DNA from: Sulfurospirillum oryzae
GTDB lineage: Bacteria > Campylobacterota > Campylobacteria > Campylobacterales > Sulfurospirillaceae
Assembly (NCBI RefSeq): GCF_025770725.1
Contig: NZ_JANZKZ010000002.1
Location: 496,001-560,000 of the forward strand
DNA: 64,000 nucleotides
Direction: 5' to 3'
In this document: positions 33,709 through 46,710 of the stretch, piece after piece
Position numbering within the stretch: the stretch's first letter is position 1
Layout of the letters: every line of letters begins with the position of its first letter
The notes under the pieces: generated by a model
Database searches by the model: none
Told to the model about the DNA's origin: nothing
The model's input: only the letters and a program-made list of their open reading frames with translations
Program-made: the position numbers and the translations under genes

Positions 33709-34734
33709 ATGAACTATACGTTACACCACCTCTCACACACAGATTTAGATGGCTATGGCTGTCAGATGGTGAGTGCTCATTATTTTGATTCGATTCATTT
33801 TTACAACTCCAATTATGGTAAAGAAATCAACGAATGTTTTAATCAGATTTTAGCGGCAATACAAACCTCGACTTTAGAAAAACATGTTATTTTGATCACC
33901 GATCTTAACCTTACGATGGATCAAGCCAAAGAGTTTGAATCCAAAGTCAGTATTTGCGACAAAGAAATCATGATGTTTGTTTTAGATCATCATAAAACTG
34001 GTCAGGAATGTTCTGATGCGTTTGAATGGTATTTCTTAGATTCTAGCCGTTGTGCAACTAAAATTACGTATGATTTTTTCAGTGCACTTTATGGCAAAGA
34101 TGAACAACTAGGCAAGTTCGTTGACGTGGTCAATTCCGTGGATATTTGGCTTGAAAATGAGCCTGAGTTTGAGCTTGGGAAAGTGTGTATGGGACTGGTT
34201 AGCGGAGCAAAAGAGGTCAATAAAATCATGTTCCCAGAAGAGAATAACAAGTACATCTTTGCCTTGCTTTCTAAAGCGCAAGAGTACTTTACATGTAATG
34301 AAGCACATATCGCTTTAGATGATGCGATTCATGGCATTAAAAAATCGTTTTTTGTCACAACAACAAACAATACACTCAGTAACCTCGTATCCGCTTATAA
34401 TGTCATTTTACTGACTCAGAATAGAGATAAAATGCAAATTAGCTACAAAGATTACAAAGGAATTCTTACCTATAACATTGGTAATGTCTCCGTCATTGGA
34501 AACGATTTTCTAACCGCCAATCCAGACATGGACTTTTTTATGGATATTACCTCTAAAAAGACCATTAGCCTACGATCAAACGGTAAAGTGGATGTCAGTA
34601 AGATTGCAGCGCAAATCGCAAATGGTGGTGGACACCATAATGCCAGTGGTGGACTTCTCAGCAATTTCAAAGATGCTTTTATCTATGATAACATCAAATC
34701 ACAAGTGATGAGCATCATCGCCAATAAAGGATAA
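33709..34734 (+). CDS. DHH/DHHA1-family phosphoesterase
   Basis: Cytoplasmic metal-dependent phosphoesterase, 341 residues. The N-terminal DHH domain has HTDLDGYGCQM (residues 10-20), a DLNLT metal segment, and DHH at 93-95 (VLDHHKTGQE); the C-terminal DHHA1 domain has the substrate motif ANGGGHHNASGG near residue 310. Such proteins cleave short RNAs (NrnA/NrnB), pAp or cyclic dinucleotides; this one could degrade pGpG-type products, which would fit the c-di-GMP genes nearby, but the sequence alone does not decide. It is 2 nt from the following small gene. Confidence 0.85.
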   Translation: MNYTLHHLSHTDLDGYGCQMVSAHYFDSIHFYNSNYGKEINECFNQILAAIQTSTLEKHVILITDLNLTMDQAKEFESKVSICDKEIMMFVLDHHKTGQECSDAFEWYFLDSSRCATKITYDFFSALYGKDEQLGKFVDVVNSVDIWLENEPEFELGKVCMGLVSGAKEVNKIMFPEENNKYIFALLSKAQEYFTCNEAHIALDDAIHGIKKSFFVTTTNNTLSNLVSAYNVILLTQNRDKMQISYKDYKGILTYNIGNVSVIGNDFLTANPDMDFFMDITSKKTISLRSNGKVDVSKIAAQIANGGGHHNASGGLLSNFKDAFIYDNIKSQVMSIIANKG

Positions 34735-34736
34735 GC

Positions 34737-35003
34737 ATGGAAGCCAAAGAACTCCAAAAAGAGCTTGAAAAAGCAGAAATTGAAATCGAAGAGATGGCAA
34801 TGCAACTGGCGGACATGCTAGGTGCGGCACTCTACTTTGCAGGCGTTAAAAAAGAAGATATACCCAAAGCAATTGATCTTTACCTCAAAGGGTTAGATGA
34901 AGTTTTTGAAGATGAAGATGAAGACAGTGAGATGGGCTTTGAAGAGGTTATCGAAGTCATTGAGTACATCAAAAACAAAAATCCAAAACTATTTCACAAA
35001 TAA
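34737..35003 (+). CDS. Small acidic protein, unknown
   Basis: The 88-residue product is strongly acidic (EDEDEDSE stretch) and mostly helical, starting with a coiled-coil-like KELQKELEKAEIEIEEMAMQLADML. No signal peptide. It follows the DHH gene by 2 nt and ends at a good terminator, so it forms the second gene of that operon and may partner with the phosphoesterase. No family recognised. Confidence 0.7.
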   Translation: MEAKELQKELEKAEIEIEEMAMQLADMLGAALYFAGVKKEDIPKAIDLYLKGLDEVFEDEDEDSEMGFEEVIEVIEYIKNKNPKLFHK

Positions 35004-35026
35004 GTGTAGAGAAACGCTCTCTACAC
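35004..35026 (+). terminator. Terminator after the DHH operon
   Basis: A 9-bp perfect stem (35004-35012 with 35018-35026), 5-nt loop, followed by CCTCTTTTTT. It overlaps the cmoA stop on the other strand. Confidence 0.85.
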
Positions 35027-35746
35027 CCTCTTTTTTGCAATAAATGTTGCGAAATTTCCCCATTTAAAAATTGTTTCTATCGTGTCAAATCCAGCATTTC
35101 TAAGCATTTCTTTATTTTCGTCTTCGGTATAAGGAATCAAAACATTCTCTAAAGCTTCTCTTTTTTGTGCAATTTCAAAGTCACTGTAACCTTGCTGACG
35201 CTTGAAATCATAGTAAAGGTCTATCATCTGTTTGTTGAGTTCTTTATCTTCAAATACAATTTTTTCGCTAAAAACAAAAAAACCATTGGGTGCTAATGCT
35301 TCATAAATTTTTGACACAAACTCTGCACGTTGCAGTGGGCGGATAAACTGAAGCATATAATTGGCAATGATCGCATCTTGCAGGCTTAAATCCACTTGGG
35401 TAATATCAGCAGATATAAGCTCTATCTTCGCACCATACGCATGTACCTTCTGGCGGGCAAGATGCAGCATCGCTTCAGCATTATCGATCCCTAAAAGATG
35501 ATAGCTTTTATTACTCATTTTGTGCAATGCTAAAAGAGTATTGGCGGTTGAGCAGCCAAGATCAACAATACGTGCGCCCTCTTTTACATGTAGACAAATT
35601 GTTTTACATGTAAGATCAATGACCTCTTTATAAAAAGGAATTGAACGCTCCAACATGTCATCAAAAACAACAGCAACATCCTCATCAAATTCAAATTGCT
35701 TGGTAATAGGTTTGGTAAATACTTTATCCATTACAATATGTTCCAT
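35021..35746 (-). CDS. cmoA: Carboxy-S-adenosyl-L-methionine synthase
   Basis: Makes carboxy-SAM from SAM and prephenate for CmoB (12951-13850), the pair that produces cmo5U34 in tRNA. The ~241-residue Rossmann methyltransferase-like protein has the CmoA features FEFDEDVAVVFDDMLERSIPFY, IVDLGCSTANTLLALH, and IIANYMLQFIRPLQRAEFV. An in-frame ATG at 35731 with a nearer GGAA could be the real start. Two near-copies of the iterated palindrome fall close together at residues ~46-57 (LTCK and LHVK), an unusual clustering. Divergent from the next GGDEF gene. Confidence 0.93.
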   Translation of the reverse strand: MEHIVMDKVFTKPITKQFEFDEDVAVVFDDMLERSIPFYKEVIDLTCKTICLHVKEGARIVDLGCSTANTLLALHKMSNKSYHLLGIDNAEAMLHLARQKVHAYGAKIELISADITQVDLSLQDAIIANYMLQFIRPLQRAEFVSKIYEALAPNGFFVFSEKIVFEDKELNKQMIDLYYDFKRQQGYSDFEIAQKREALENVLIPYTEDENKEMLRNAGFDTIETIFKWGNFATFIAKKRV

Positions 35747-35837
35747 TACTAAAAATATTCGCGATTATAACAAAATATTATTTACTATTAAGCATTCTGT
35801 GCCTATACTGTTAACAATTCTCATACAGGTCACTTCT

Positions 35838-36620
35838 ATGAACAAACAACTGCAAGAGCTTACCGATCTGACCATTAAAGAAATACGAAATCTTGAGATC
35901 GTTTTACCCGAAATCTATCAAGATGTATTTTATAGCAAAGCAAAAGAGCTTGAAATCAATCTAGACGATATTGACAAAGAAGCGGCAATGCTTTACGCCC
36001 TTCAGAAAATTCAACTCATCCAAAATGAAACGGAACGTTCAGCCTCAGCACTCAAAGAGAATGTTGTCAATGCACGGATTGCGATTACCAATAAAGACAA
36101 TATGGCACTTCAATTTATTGAAAACAATATGATTGAGCTTGAATCAAAAATTGCTTCTTTGCAAGAAGAACTTTACATCGATGAGCTGACACGTCTGTAT
36201 AATCGAAGGTGGCTTTTTGAAAAGATTCTTAGGGATGATCACTTCCAAAACAATGGTCTTTTGGCATTTATTGACATCAATAAATTTAAAAACATCAATG
36301 ATACTTTTGGACATATTATAGGAGATAAAGTCTTGCATGTGATCGGAAAAGTCTTGAAAAAAGTCAAAGATACCACAGCTGTACGCTTTGCAGGTGATGA
36401 GTTTTTAATGATTAGTGATCAACATGATGAAGATGAAATACATAAAATTTTACATACTGTTAATTATAACCTCAAAAAAACTCCTTTTAAACACAATCAA
36501 GAAATTTTTTATATTGATTTTTCATTTGGTGTTGCTTCGTTTAAAGCCAAAGACAATTTTAAAAGTGTCCTTGAAAATGCAGATATTAAGATGTACGACT
36601 ATAAAAAATCACTGAGATAA
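35838..36620 (+). CDS. Soluble diguanylate cyclase (GGDEF)
   Basis: Predicted cytoplasmic cyclic-di-GMP synthase, 260 residues from the ATG at 35838 (AGGT site). The N-terminal ~110 residues are helical without membrane segments; the C-terminal GGDEF domain starts DELTRLYNRRW, has the metal site FIDINKFKNINDTFGH and an active AGDEF form (RFAGDEF, 185-189). No RxxD inhibitory site is present at the expected position, so less feedback inhibition is expected than for the DGC at 531. The 3' end overlaps the ribF end by 22 nt (convergent). Confidence 0.86.
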   Translation: MNKQLQELTDLTIKEIRNLEIVLPEIYQDVFYSKAKELEINLDDIDKEAAMLYALQKIQLIQNETERSASALKENVVNARIAITNKDNMALQFIENNMIELESKIASLQEELYIDELTRLYNRRWLFEKILRDDHFQNNGLLAFIDINKFKNINDTFGHIIGDKVLHVIGKVLKKVKDTTAVRFAGDEFLMISDQHDEDEIHKILHTVNYNLKKTPFKHNQEIFYIDFSFGVASFKAKDNFKSVLENADIKMYDYKKSLR

Positions 36621-36622
36621 AC

Positions 36623-36634
36623 TTTACATGTAAA
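36623..36634. repeat. TTTACATGTAAA palindrome, copy 9
   Basis: Exact copy at the 3' end of ribF, just after the convergent GGDEF stop, read as FTCK. Confidence 0.9.
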
Positions 36635-37421
36635 GAGATGTTTTCTTGCCTCTTTGATATCTTGTTCTATCTGTATTTTAAGATCCAAAAGTGTGTTAAA
36701 CTTTTGATTGTCGCGTAAAAACTCTACAAAAAAGAGCTCAATGGCTCCTTGAATTTCGCTAATGGTTTCATCCAATATATGTGTTTCAACTGAAAATTGC
36801 CCATCGGTTGTATGACGTGTACCAATAAACGATACCGAGTTATAAATATGCTGTGCTATTTTTGTACGTGTAGCATAAACACCCTCACGAGGAATGAGAT
36901 ACTCTAAGACTTTGAGATTTAGTGTTGGAACAAGTTCTTTATTGCCAAGTCCCTGACCTGTAATGACATCGCCTGTAATGGCATATTCACGCCCTAAGAA
37001 ACGATTTGCCTCGCTCAAGCGCCCTTCTTGTAAATAACTACGAATAACACTTGAATGAATTGAAACACCTTTATAGCTATACTCTTCAACAATGATCACT
37101 TCGCCATCAAAAAACTTTTGAAGATCATACGCATTGCAAGAACGATGCGCGCCAAAGAAGAAGTCATATCCGACAACGATTTTTTTGAGGTTGATAAACT
37201 CTTTTTTTAAGAGTTCAACAAATTCTGCACCACTGAGATGTTTGATTTTTAAAAAATGAAAAAACATACACGGATATCCGGCATATTCACTACGTTTAAT
37301 CCCAGGGGTTAGGTTGGCTTGGTCTTTGTCAATAACAAAAAGCGCACCATTCTCACCTAAATGATTAATAAGTTGTCGATGTCCTACATGAATGCCATCA
37401 AAACTACCGATGGCTAATGCG

Positions 37422-40828
<3,407 letters not shown>

Positions 40829-40839
<11 letters not shown>

Positions 40840-41584
40840 CTTTTTTGATCTCCTTCTCTTCACGAATCACCGCTTCTATCTCTTCTGCGCTACGATCTTC
40901 TTGAGAGAGTTTTGGCTCTTCTTTGGTTGAGGTTGGAAGATCAGTTGGGACTAACTCTGTATCTTTTACATGTAAAGTATCTTCGCATTCTTCAGTAGCA
41001 CTTTGAGATATTTCTTCCACACTTTCCTCAAGCGCCGTTTCTATACTCTCTGCTTTTTCTTCTAAAGTGGCTAGGGCTTCTGCATTGTTTTCAGCTTTAG
41101 CTTCTTCAAGTTTCACATAAATATCGAGTGCTTCTTTGGTGGCGGAAGCAACCTCATTGTACGTTCCCTCACGAATATGCCTCCAAATTTCACGTCTTAC
41201 TAAGCTTAAAACATAGCGTCTATCGCCTCCAACAACGCGACCCAGTTCGTTACCTCCGCATGCGGGGCAGACAAAATAGGTAATTTTATGTTGCAAAGTC
41301 TCCTCAGAACGACAATTTTCATCATCGACCATTAGCATGCTTTGGCACTTAGGACAATAGCACCAAAGGCCTATAACATCGCCTTTTTTATACTTCCAGC
41401 GCCACAACACTTTAAACAAAATGAGTTCACGAAATTTGTAGTATTTTGGGCGCATCAGATAACGAGCTACAAAAGGAAATGCAATTAAAATAATACAAAT
41501 TGCAATGGCACCGCTGTTGACAGCCCATTGTGGGATGGCATAAAGCTCGCTGATACGCGTTAAGAGGCTAAATATTTTTTCCAA
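40829..41584 (-). CDS. Membrane-anchored zinc-ribbon protein, unknown
   Basis: 251 residues: an N-terminal membrane segment (about 22-43, SGAIAICIILIAFPFVARYL), then a zinc ribbon (Cys77-x2-Cys80 and Cys106-x2-Cys109) in a domain rich in Trp/Arg (GLWCYCPKCQ, VCPACGGNELG), and a long low-complexity Glu-rich tail with a short coiled coil. It resembles a cytoplasmic or periplasmic metal-binding adaptor, not an enzyme. Position between folP and the TSUP transporter in a conserved run. A palindrome copy encodes LHVK in the tail. Family unknown to me. Confidence 0.75.
40965..40976. repeat. TTTACATGTAAA palindrome, copy 11
   Basis: Exact copy within the zinc-ribbon gene's low-complexity tail, read as LHVK. 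Confidence 0.9.
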
Positions 41585-41593
41585 AAAAGAGTC

Positions 41594-42739
41594 CTAAAGA
41601 GTTGTTTGATTAAGAGCGCAAAGGACACTAAGAGCTTGTACATGCGCTTTGACGTCATGAACACGCAAAATGGTTGCACCATGTTCATACGCCTTAAGAT
41701 GAAGAGCGAGTGATCCAGGTAAACGCTCAACGATAGGTGTCGGAATGATTTTATCGATCATCGACTTTCGACTAGCACCCACAAGCAATGGATAACCAAA
41801 ATGTAAAAAATGTTCATGGTGTTTCAGAAGTTGTAAGTTATGCGACAGAGACTTTCCAAATCCAATGCCAACATCAAGAATAATTTTATGAATTCCAAAT
41901 TGACGCGCTTTTAAGATGCGTTCCTCAAAAAAAGCATCAACTTCCAAAATAACATTTTCATACTCTGGTTCATGTTGCATATTTGAAGGCTCGCCTTGCA
42001 TGTGCATTAAAACAACCGTTGCATCATACTTTGCAGCCACACGTGCGACATCATCATTCGCAAGTGCTGTTATATCATTGACAATGCTAAAACCATGCGT
42101 GAGCGCATACTCTAAACACAAAGGCGAATAGCTATCGAGTGAAAAACGTGCTTTTTCAAAAAGTTTATGTTGGAAAATCAAATCAATGATAGGCTTCACG
42201 CGTTCTAACTCTTCAGCTTCACTCACGCCAAGACTTCCAGGGCGACTTGAAACGCCACCAAGGTCGATGATGCTAGCACCCTCTTCTATCATCGTTTCAA
42301 TGTGCTTTAACGCATTCTCACCACTAAAGCGACTGCCTTGAAAAAAGCTGTCTTCGTTGGTGTTGATAATGCCCATTACAGCAAACTCATCTTTACATGT
42401 AAAGACAAATTCACCTAGCTTTTCTGCCAAAGATTTAAGTCCAAACGGTTGGGCTTTCTCTTTGCGTGCAAGCTCTTTAAGCTGTTTGTCACTTGCAATG
42501 AGCATCGCATCGACAAAAGGCATTTTACAGGTAATTGTCTCTTTCGGAACCGCCAGATCAGCCCCAATGGAAAGAGCATCTTGTTTCAAAATATTGGCAG
42601 CGGGTGTTTTAAGATCTTTAATATAAATAAAATTCAAATGCGCTTTTTGCTCTAAAATAGCACTACCTTCTTTGGTGACATGCAAAGATTCAAAAAGTGC
42701 TTTGACATCACTTGTTGAGGAGAGCTTATAGCATTTCAT
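41594..42739 (-). CDS. folP: Dihydropteroate synthase
   Basis: Condenses p-aminobenzoate with the pterin diphosphate in folate synthesis; the sulfonamide target. The TIM-barrel part starts VMGIINTNEDSFFQGSRF and includes EEGASIIDLGGVSSRPGS, DVGIGFGKSLSHN and VGASRKSMI. At 381 residues it is ~100 longer than E. coli FolP because of an N-terminal extension, as in other Campylobacterota. ATGA overlap with holB. A palindrome copy encodes FTCK at the end of the extension. Confidence 0.94.
   Translation of the reverse strand: MKCYKLSSTSDVKALFESLHVTKEGSAILEQKAHLNFIYIKDLKTPAANILKQDALSIGADLAVPKETITCKMPFVDAMLIASDKQLKELARKEKAQPFGLKSLAEKLGEFVFTCKDEFAVMGIINTNEDSFFQGSRFSGENALKHIETMIEEGASIIDLGGVSSRPGSLGVSEAEELERVKPIIDLIFQHKLFEKARFSLDSYSPLCLEYALTHGFSIVNDITALANDDVARVAAKYDATVVLMHMQGEPSNMQHEPEYENVILEVDAFFEERILKARQFGIHKIILDVGIGFGKSLSHNLQLLKHHEHFLHFGYPLLVGASRKSMIDKIIPTPIVERLPGSLALHLKAYEHGATILRVHDVKAHVQALSVLCALNQTTL
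42392..42403. repeat. TTTACATGTAAA palindrome, copy 12
   Basis: Exact copy within folP, read as FTCK. Confidence 0.9.
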
Positions 42740-43362
42740 CGGTATTTCCTCATCATAATGGAAAGCAAAAGTGAGGTTAAGATATTTTGTGCTCTGGAAT
42801 TGAGTTCGACCAAATGCAAGAGTTTCGCAAAATGCTCCAGCTCTTTTTCACTAAAGCGCAAATGATGCTCATTAACCGCCTCAAAAACAATCGCTTGCAC
42901 TAACTCTTTCAAAAAGCCTTTTTCAGCACTTTGGTGTTTTTGGATAAAAGGGTAAATATCCCCAAGATCAAGCTTGGCAAGGTTGAGTCCACTGTGAAGT
43001 ACTTCATGTTCAACAATCAACTCTTTTTGAAGTAAACGTGAACGAATGGTCGGCAGAAAAGCGGTTTTAGAAGGGGCAACCACAATAAAAACAATATGAC
43101 GAGGTGGCTCTTCAAGAATTTTCAAAAGAGCATTTTGCGCCTCAACGCGATACCCTTTTGCTACTAAAATCAAGTATTTATTAGACGCTTCAGCAATATA
43201 CGCCTCTTTGATAACCTCTTTGGCATCATCGATCAAAAATTCATCTTTAACATACATAAGATGACGCTCTTTGGCGTATTGCTCTTGCAGACTCTCTTTA
43301 GCTTTCTCCACATTTTTACAAATTAAAATATGGCTAAAAACCCCTTCATCACTCGTTTTCAA
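42736..43362 (-). CDS. holB: DNA polymerase III delta' subunit
   Basis: Clamp-loader subunit. The ~208-residue protein, short for the family, keeps the conserved SRC-like helix region (GYRVEAQNALLKILEEPPRHIVFIVVAPSKTAFLPTIRSRL) but lacks an ATP-binding P-loop, consistent with small epsilon-proteobacterial HolB. Start is uncertain: the frame is open to 43404; TTG at 43362 with GAGG 6 nt upstream, 14 nt inside hobA, is most credible, since no ATG or GTG with a good site lies nearby. Same order hobA-holB-folP as C. jejuni. Confidence 0.82.
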   Translation of the reverse strand: MKTSDEGVFSHILICKNVEKAKESLQEQYAKERHLMYVKDEFLIDDAKEVIKEAYIAEASNKYLILVAKGYRVEAQNALLKILEEPPRHIVFIVVAPSKTAFLPTIRSRLLQKELIVEHEVLHSGLNLAKLDLGDIYPFIQKHQSAEKGFLKELVQAIVFEAVNEHHLRFSEKELEHFAKLLHLVELNSRAQNILTSLLLSIMMRKYR

Positions 43363-43900
43363 AGGTAACCTCAGCAAAAAGCACGGCATCGATACTTTTA
43401 TCAAGAAGTCTAAAAAGCTGAATTAATTTAATATCTAAACTATCGTCATCACTTAAGAGATAAAAGCTGTTTTGGACATGTTCGTCCATAATCCATAAAA
43501 AACTATCGTCTTTACGCTTTGCTATTTGCATTTTAATATCGCTGTTTTTACCTACATAAAAGAACGTATAGCCACTTGGGAATGCTTGAGAAAGCATGTT
43601 TTCCAGGAGTTCTATATCTTCTTTTGTTTTCACTTGGTATAAGTTTGGATAGAGCGTTTGCAACGCAATAAAAGGCAAAAGCGGTCTATTTTTATGATGA
43701 TTATTGATGGCTCTAAGCATATAATGACAAAACCATGCCCTATCATCATCGGTAATCACAATAAACGTATGTCCATCAAGAAGATTTTTGAGCATGGAAG
43801 CAGCAAGAGGAACCCACTCGAACCTCTTCTCTTCCATCCAACTCATCATAGAACCGTCTTTGCGGATCTCTTCAAGTGTCCATTTTAGAAATTGTTGCAT
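43349..43900 (-). CDS. hobA: DnaA initiator-associating protein HobA
   Basis: Binds DnaA and promotes assembly of the initiation complex at oriC in Campylobacterota; a phylum-specific DiaA analogue. The 183-residue length and N-terminus (LKWTLEEIRKDGSMMSWMEEKRFEWVPLAASML) with the tail DDSLDIKLIQLFRLLDKSI fit HobA, and it stands at the same place as Cj0583, between lysC and holB. It follows lysC by 3 nt. Confidence 0.87.
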   Translation of the reverse strand: MQQFLKWTLEEIRKDGSMMSWMEEKRFEWVPLAASMLKNLLDGHTFIVITDDDRAWFCHYMLRAINNHHKNRPLLPFIALQTLYPNLYQVKTKEDIELLENMLSQAFPSGYTFFYVGKNSDIKMQIAKRKDDSFLWIMDEHVQNSFYLLSDDDSLDIKLIQLFRLLDKSIDAVLFAEVTFENE

Positions 43901-43903
43901 CTA

Positions 43904-45106
43904 TTATTTATCCAATTGGTATGCGCTGTGCAATGCTCTAACAGCAAGCTCGCCATATTTTGCTTGAATAACCATCGAGATTTTGATCTCACTTGTGCTG
44001 ATCATCTCAATGTTAATACCCTCTTTTGCCATTGTATCAAACGCTTTACACGCTACACCACTGTGTGATTTCATACCCACACCCACAACAGAAACTTTCA
44101 CGATGTCACTATCGTACTCCATAACGTCACTTGCTCTTAGCTCACTCATCGCAGCTTTGGTCATTTCAAGCTCATTTTGAGGTACGGTAAAACCAAGATT
44201 TGTTGTGCCATCGTGTCCAACATTTTGAATAATCATATCAACGTTAACGTTACAATCAGCAAGCTTTTTGAAAATCTCAGCCGCAATGCCAGGTTTATCT
44301 GTAACACCACGAAGAGTGACTCTTGCTTGATTTTTATCGAGTGCAATACCGCTAACTAATGGTTGTTCCATAATATTATCTTCCTTTGTAATAAGTGTTC
44401 CTTCGTTGTTGTTAAAACTGCTACGCGTGACAAGGTTAACATTGAGTTTCTTCGCCATCTCAACAGAGCGGCTTTGAAGTACTTTTGCACCAAGGCTTGC
44501 AAGTTCTAACATCTCATCATAGCTGATTTTCTCAAGTTTTTTAGCTTTTGGCTCAATGCGAGGGTCGGTGGTATAAACACCATCAACATCGGTGTAAATT
44601 TCACATAGATCTGCTTGTAATGCGCCAGCAATGGCTACCGCAGATAAATCACTACCGCCACGTCCAAGCGTTGAGACTTCGCCATTCTCCGTTACACCTT
44701 GAAAACCTGCGACAACAATAATTTTGCCCGCTTTGAGCTCTTCTTTCATATCGGTTGTATCAATATGCTCAATGCGAGCTTTCGTATGAACATTATCGGT
44801 GACAATACCCGCACGACGTCCACTCATAGAAACAGCAGCATACCCCTGCGCTTCAAGCGCAATGGCTAAAAGCGCACTGGTCACACGCTCGCCTGAACTT
44901 AACAACATATCCACTTCGCGGTTATTGGGCGTTTTGCTAAAATGGGCTGCAAAATCTAAAAGTTTATTGGTCTCTCCACTCATCGCTGAAACAACGACAA
45001 CAAGATCGTGTCCCTCTTTTTTGCTCTCAATGACTCTCTTGGCAACGGCTTCAATGCGCTCAACATTGCCAACACTCGTTCCTCCGTATTTTTGAACGAT
45101 CAACAT
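43904..45106 (-). CDS. lysC: Aspartate kinase
   Basis: First step of the aspartate family (Lys, Met, Thr). The 400-residue protein starts LIVQKYGGTSVGNVERI, has GFQGVTENGEVSTLGRGGSD with catalytic residues, YTDVDGVYTTDPR, and two C-terminal ACT domains (ALDKNQARVTLRGVTDKPG, KVSVVGVGMKSHSGVA). It is the LysC type with feedback regulation by lysine and/or threonine expected from the ACT pair. 1 nt after rppH. Confidence 0.97.
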   Translation of the reverse strand: MLIVQKYGGTSVGNVERIEAVAKRVIESKKEGHDLVVVVSAMSGETNKLLDFAAHFSKTPNNREVDMLLSSGERVTSALLAIALEAQGYAAVSMSGRRAGIVTDNVHTKARIEHIDTTDMKEELKAGKIIVVAGFQGVTENGEVSTLGRGGSDLSAVAIAGALQADLCEIYTDVDGVYTTDPRIEPKAKKLEKISYDEMLELASLGAKVLQSRSVEMAKKLNVNLVTRSSFNNNEGTLITKEDNIMEQPLVSGIALDKNQARVTLRGVTDKPGIAAEIFKKLADCNVNVDMIIQNVGHDGTTNLGFTVPQNELEMTKAAMSELRASDVMEYDSDIVKVSVVGVGMKSHSGVACKAFDTMAKEGINIEMISTSEIKISMVIQAKYGELAVRALHSAYQLDK

Positions 45107-45107
45107 C

Positions 45108-45578
45108 TTAAAGGTACCCTTCTTTTTTGAAATATTCTAACACCTGCTTATACACTGGGCGCTTGAAATAGGTAATAAACTCAAACACCTCTTCTAAACT
45201 GACAAATTTAAAATCGCAAAACTCTGGTTCTTTCGTTGCAAGATTGATCTTCGCATCTTTTTTAAGTCTTACTAAAAAATATTTTTGGCTCTGTCCATCA
45301 AAAGGGTACATCTTCTGAGCGATTTTTTGAGGAAAGTCATATTGCAACCATTCAGGATACTCTGCTATAATCTCAACATCACCCGTACCAATCTCTTCTT
45401 CAAGTTCACGGTAAAGCGCCTCTCTTGGAGTTTCACCTTCATCAATTCCGCCTTGAGGAAATTGCCATACATCCACAATATCAGAACGACTGGCAATAAA
45501 AAGTTGGCATTGAAAAGGGTACTTAGCAGAGACAATCACGGCAGCAACATTGGGTCTGTATCGTTTTGGTGATTCCAT
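45108..45578 (-). CDS. rppH: RNA pyrophosphohydrolase (Nudix)
   Basis: Removes pyrophosphate from the 5' end of transcripts to begin decay. The 156-residue protein carries a perfect Nudix box (GGIDEGETPREALYRELEEEIG, GX5EX7REUXEEXGU) and the RppH features PNVAAVIVS, WQFPQGG, and QKYFLVRL. First gene of the ten-gene minus-strand run; divergent from hemW. Confidence 0.92.
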   Translation of the reverse strand: MESPKRYRPNVAAVIVSAKYPFQCQLFIASRSDIVDVWQFPQGGIDEGETPREALYRELEEEIGTGDVEIIAEYPEWLQYDFPQKIAQKMYPFDGQSQKYFLVRLKKDAKINLATKEPEFCDFKFVSLEEVFEFITYFKRPVYKQVLEYFKKEGYL

Positions 45579-45654
45579 AATTGCGCATTACCTCTATATT
45601 TTTGTTAAAATAGTATCTAAAAAGTCATTAAACTTGCTTGATACAAGGAAATAA

Positions 45655-46710
45655 GTGTTAGCCTACCTTCATATCCCCTTTTGCGATAGCAAATGCCACT
45701 ACTGCGCCTTTAACTCCTATGAGAACAAGGGAACACTCAAGCAAAACTATATGCACCACATTACCACACAACTTCGTTTTGAGCTTGAAAAGTTTAATGC
45801 CCAAAAAGAGAGTATTACCTCGCTTTTTATCGGTGGAGGCACGCCTTCAACCATTTCTGCTTCGTGGTATGAGCCATTTTTTGAGATGATAGTGCCTTAT
45901 TTAAGTCCTGATGCAGAAGTCACTTCAGAAGCCAATCCTCACTCTGCGACCAAAGAGTGGTTACAAACGATGAAAGCACTAGGTGTCAATCGTCTGAGCT
46001 TTGGAGTGCAAAGTTTTAACGCAGAAAAACTCACATTTTTGGGGCGTAACCATACACCCAAAATTGCACTTCATGCCATCGAAAATGCAGCCAATAGTGG
46101 CATTCAAAACATCTCACTTGATCTTATCTATGGTACAACACTTGATACGCCATCTCTTTTAGCAGAAGATCTCAAAATCGCGCAATCATTGCCGCTTAAT
46201 CATCTCAGCGCTTATGCGCTTACGCTTGAAGAGGATACCCCTTTTTACAAAAGAAACGATGTCGCTAATGGCTCTGAGGAGCTTGCAAAACATTTTGTAC
46301 AAGAGATCATTCAAGCAGGTTTCCCCCAATATGAAATTTCTAATTTTGGAACATACCAAAGTGCTCACAATAAAGGGTATTGGCAACATCAAGACTATCT
46401 AGGCGTTGGGGCTGGGGCTGTTGGATTTTTAAAAAACAGACGTTTTTATCCGAGCAAAGACATTGAAACATACATCAAAAATCCTCTTTTACAAGAGGTT
46501 GAAGCATTAAGCCTGGATGATTTACATGTAGAAAAACTTTTCTTAGGACTTCGAAGCATTATTGGTGTTTCGTTAGACGAATTTAGTCCAAAAGAGATGA
46601 AGAGAATTAATCTTTTAGTGGAAGAAAACAAGCTTACATGTAAAGATAATCGCGTCTTTAACAATGACTATTTTTTAAGTGATGAAATAGCCCTCTTTAT
46701 CACTCACTAA
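45655..46710 (+). CDS. hemW: HemW-like radical SAM protein
   Basis: Radical SAM protein, historically called oxygen-independent coproporphyrinogen III oxidase; HemW proteins bind haem and act in haem trafficking. Residues: the 4Fe-4S motif HIPFCDSKCHYCAF near residue 6, FIGGGTPS, NRLSFGVQSFNAEKL and DLIYG. The true HemN differs at the N-terminus. GTG start with an AAGGA site. Its end overlaps the 3' end of the antiporter gene by 11 nt. Confidence 0.9.
   Translation: MLAYLHIPFCDSKCHYCAFNSYENKGTLKQNYMHHITTQLRFELEKFNAQKESITSLFIGGGTPSTISASWYEPFFEMIVPYLSPDAEVTSEANPHSATKEWLQTMKALGVNRLSFGVQSFNAEKLTFLGRNHTPKIALHAIENAANSGIQNISLDLIYGTTLDTPSLLAEDLKIAQSLPLNHLSAYALTLEEDTPFYKRNDVANGSEELAKHFVQEIIQAGFPQYEISNFGTYQSAHNKGYWQHQDYLGVGAGAVGFLKNRRFYPSKDIETYIKNPLLQEVEALSLDDLHVEKLFLGLRSIIGVSLDEFSPKEMKRINLLVEENKLTCKDNRVFNNDYFLSDEIALFITH

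Noticed and set aside
43900-45106. Lysine riboswitch before lysC
   Set aside because: lysC starts 1 nt after rppH, so no leader exists.
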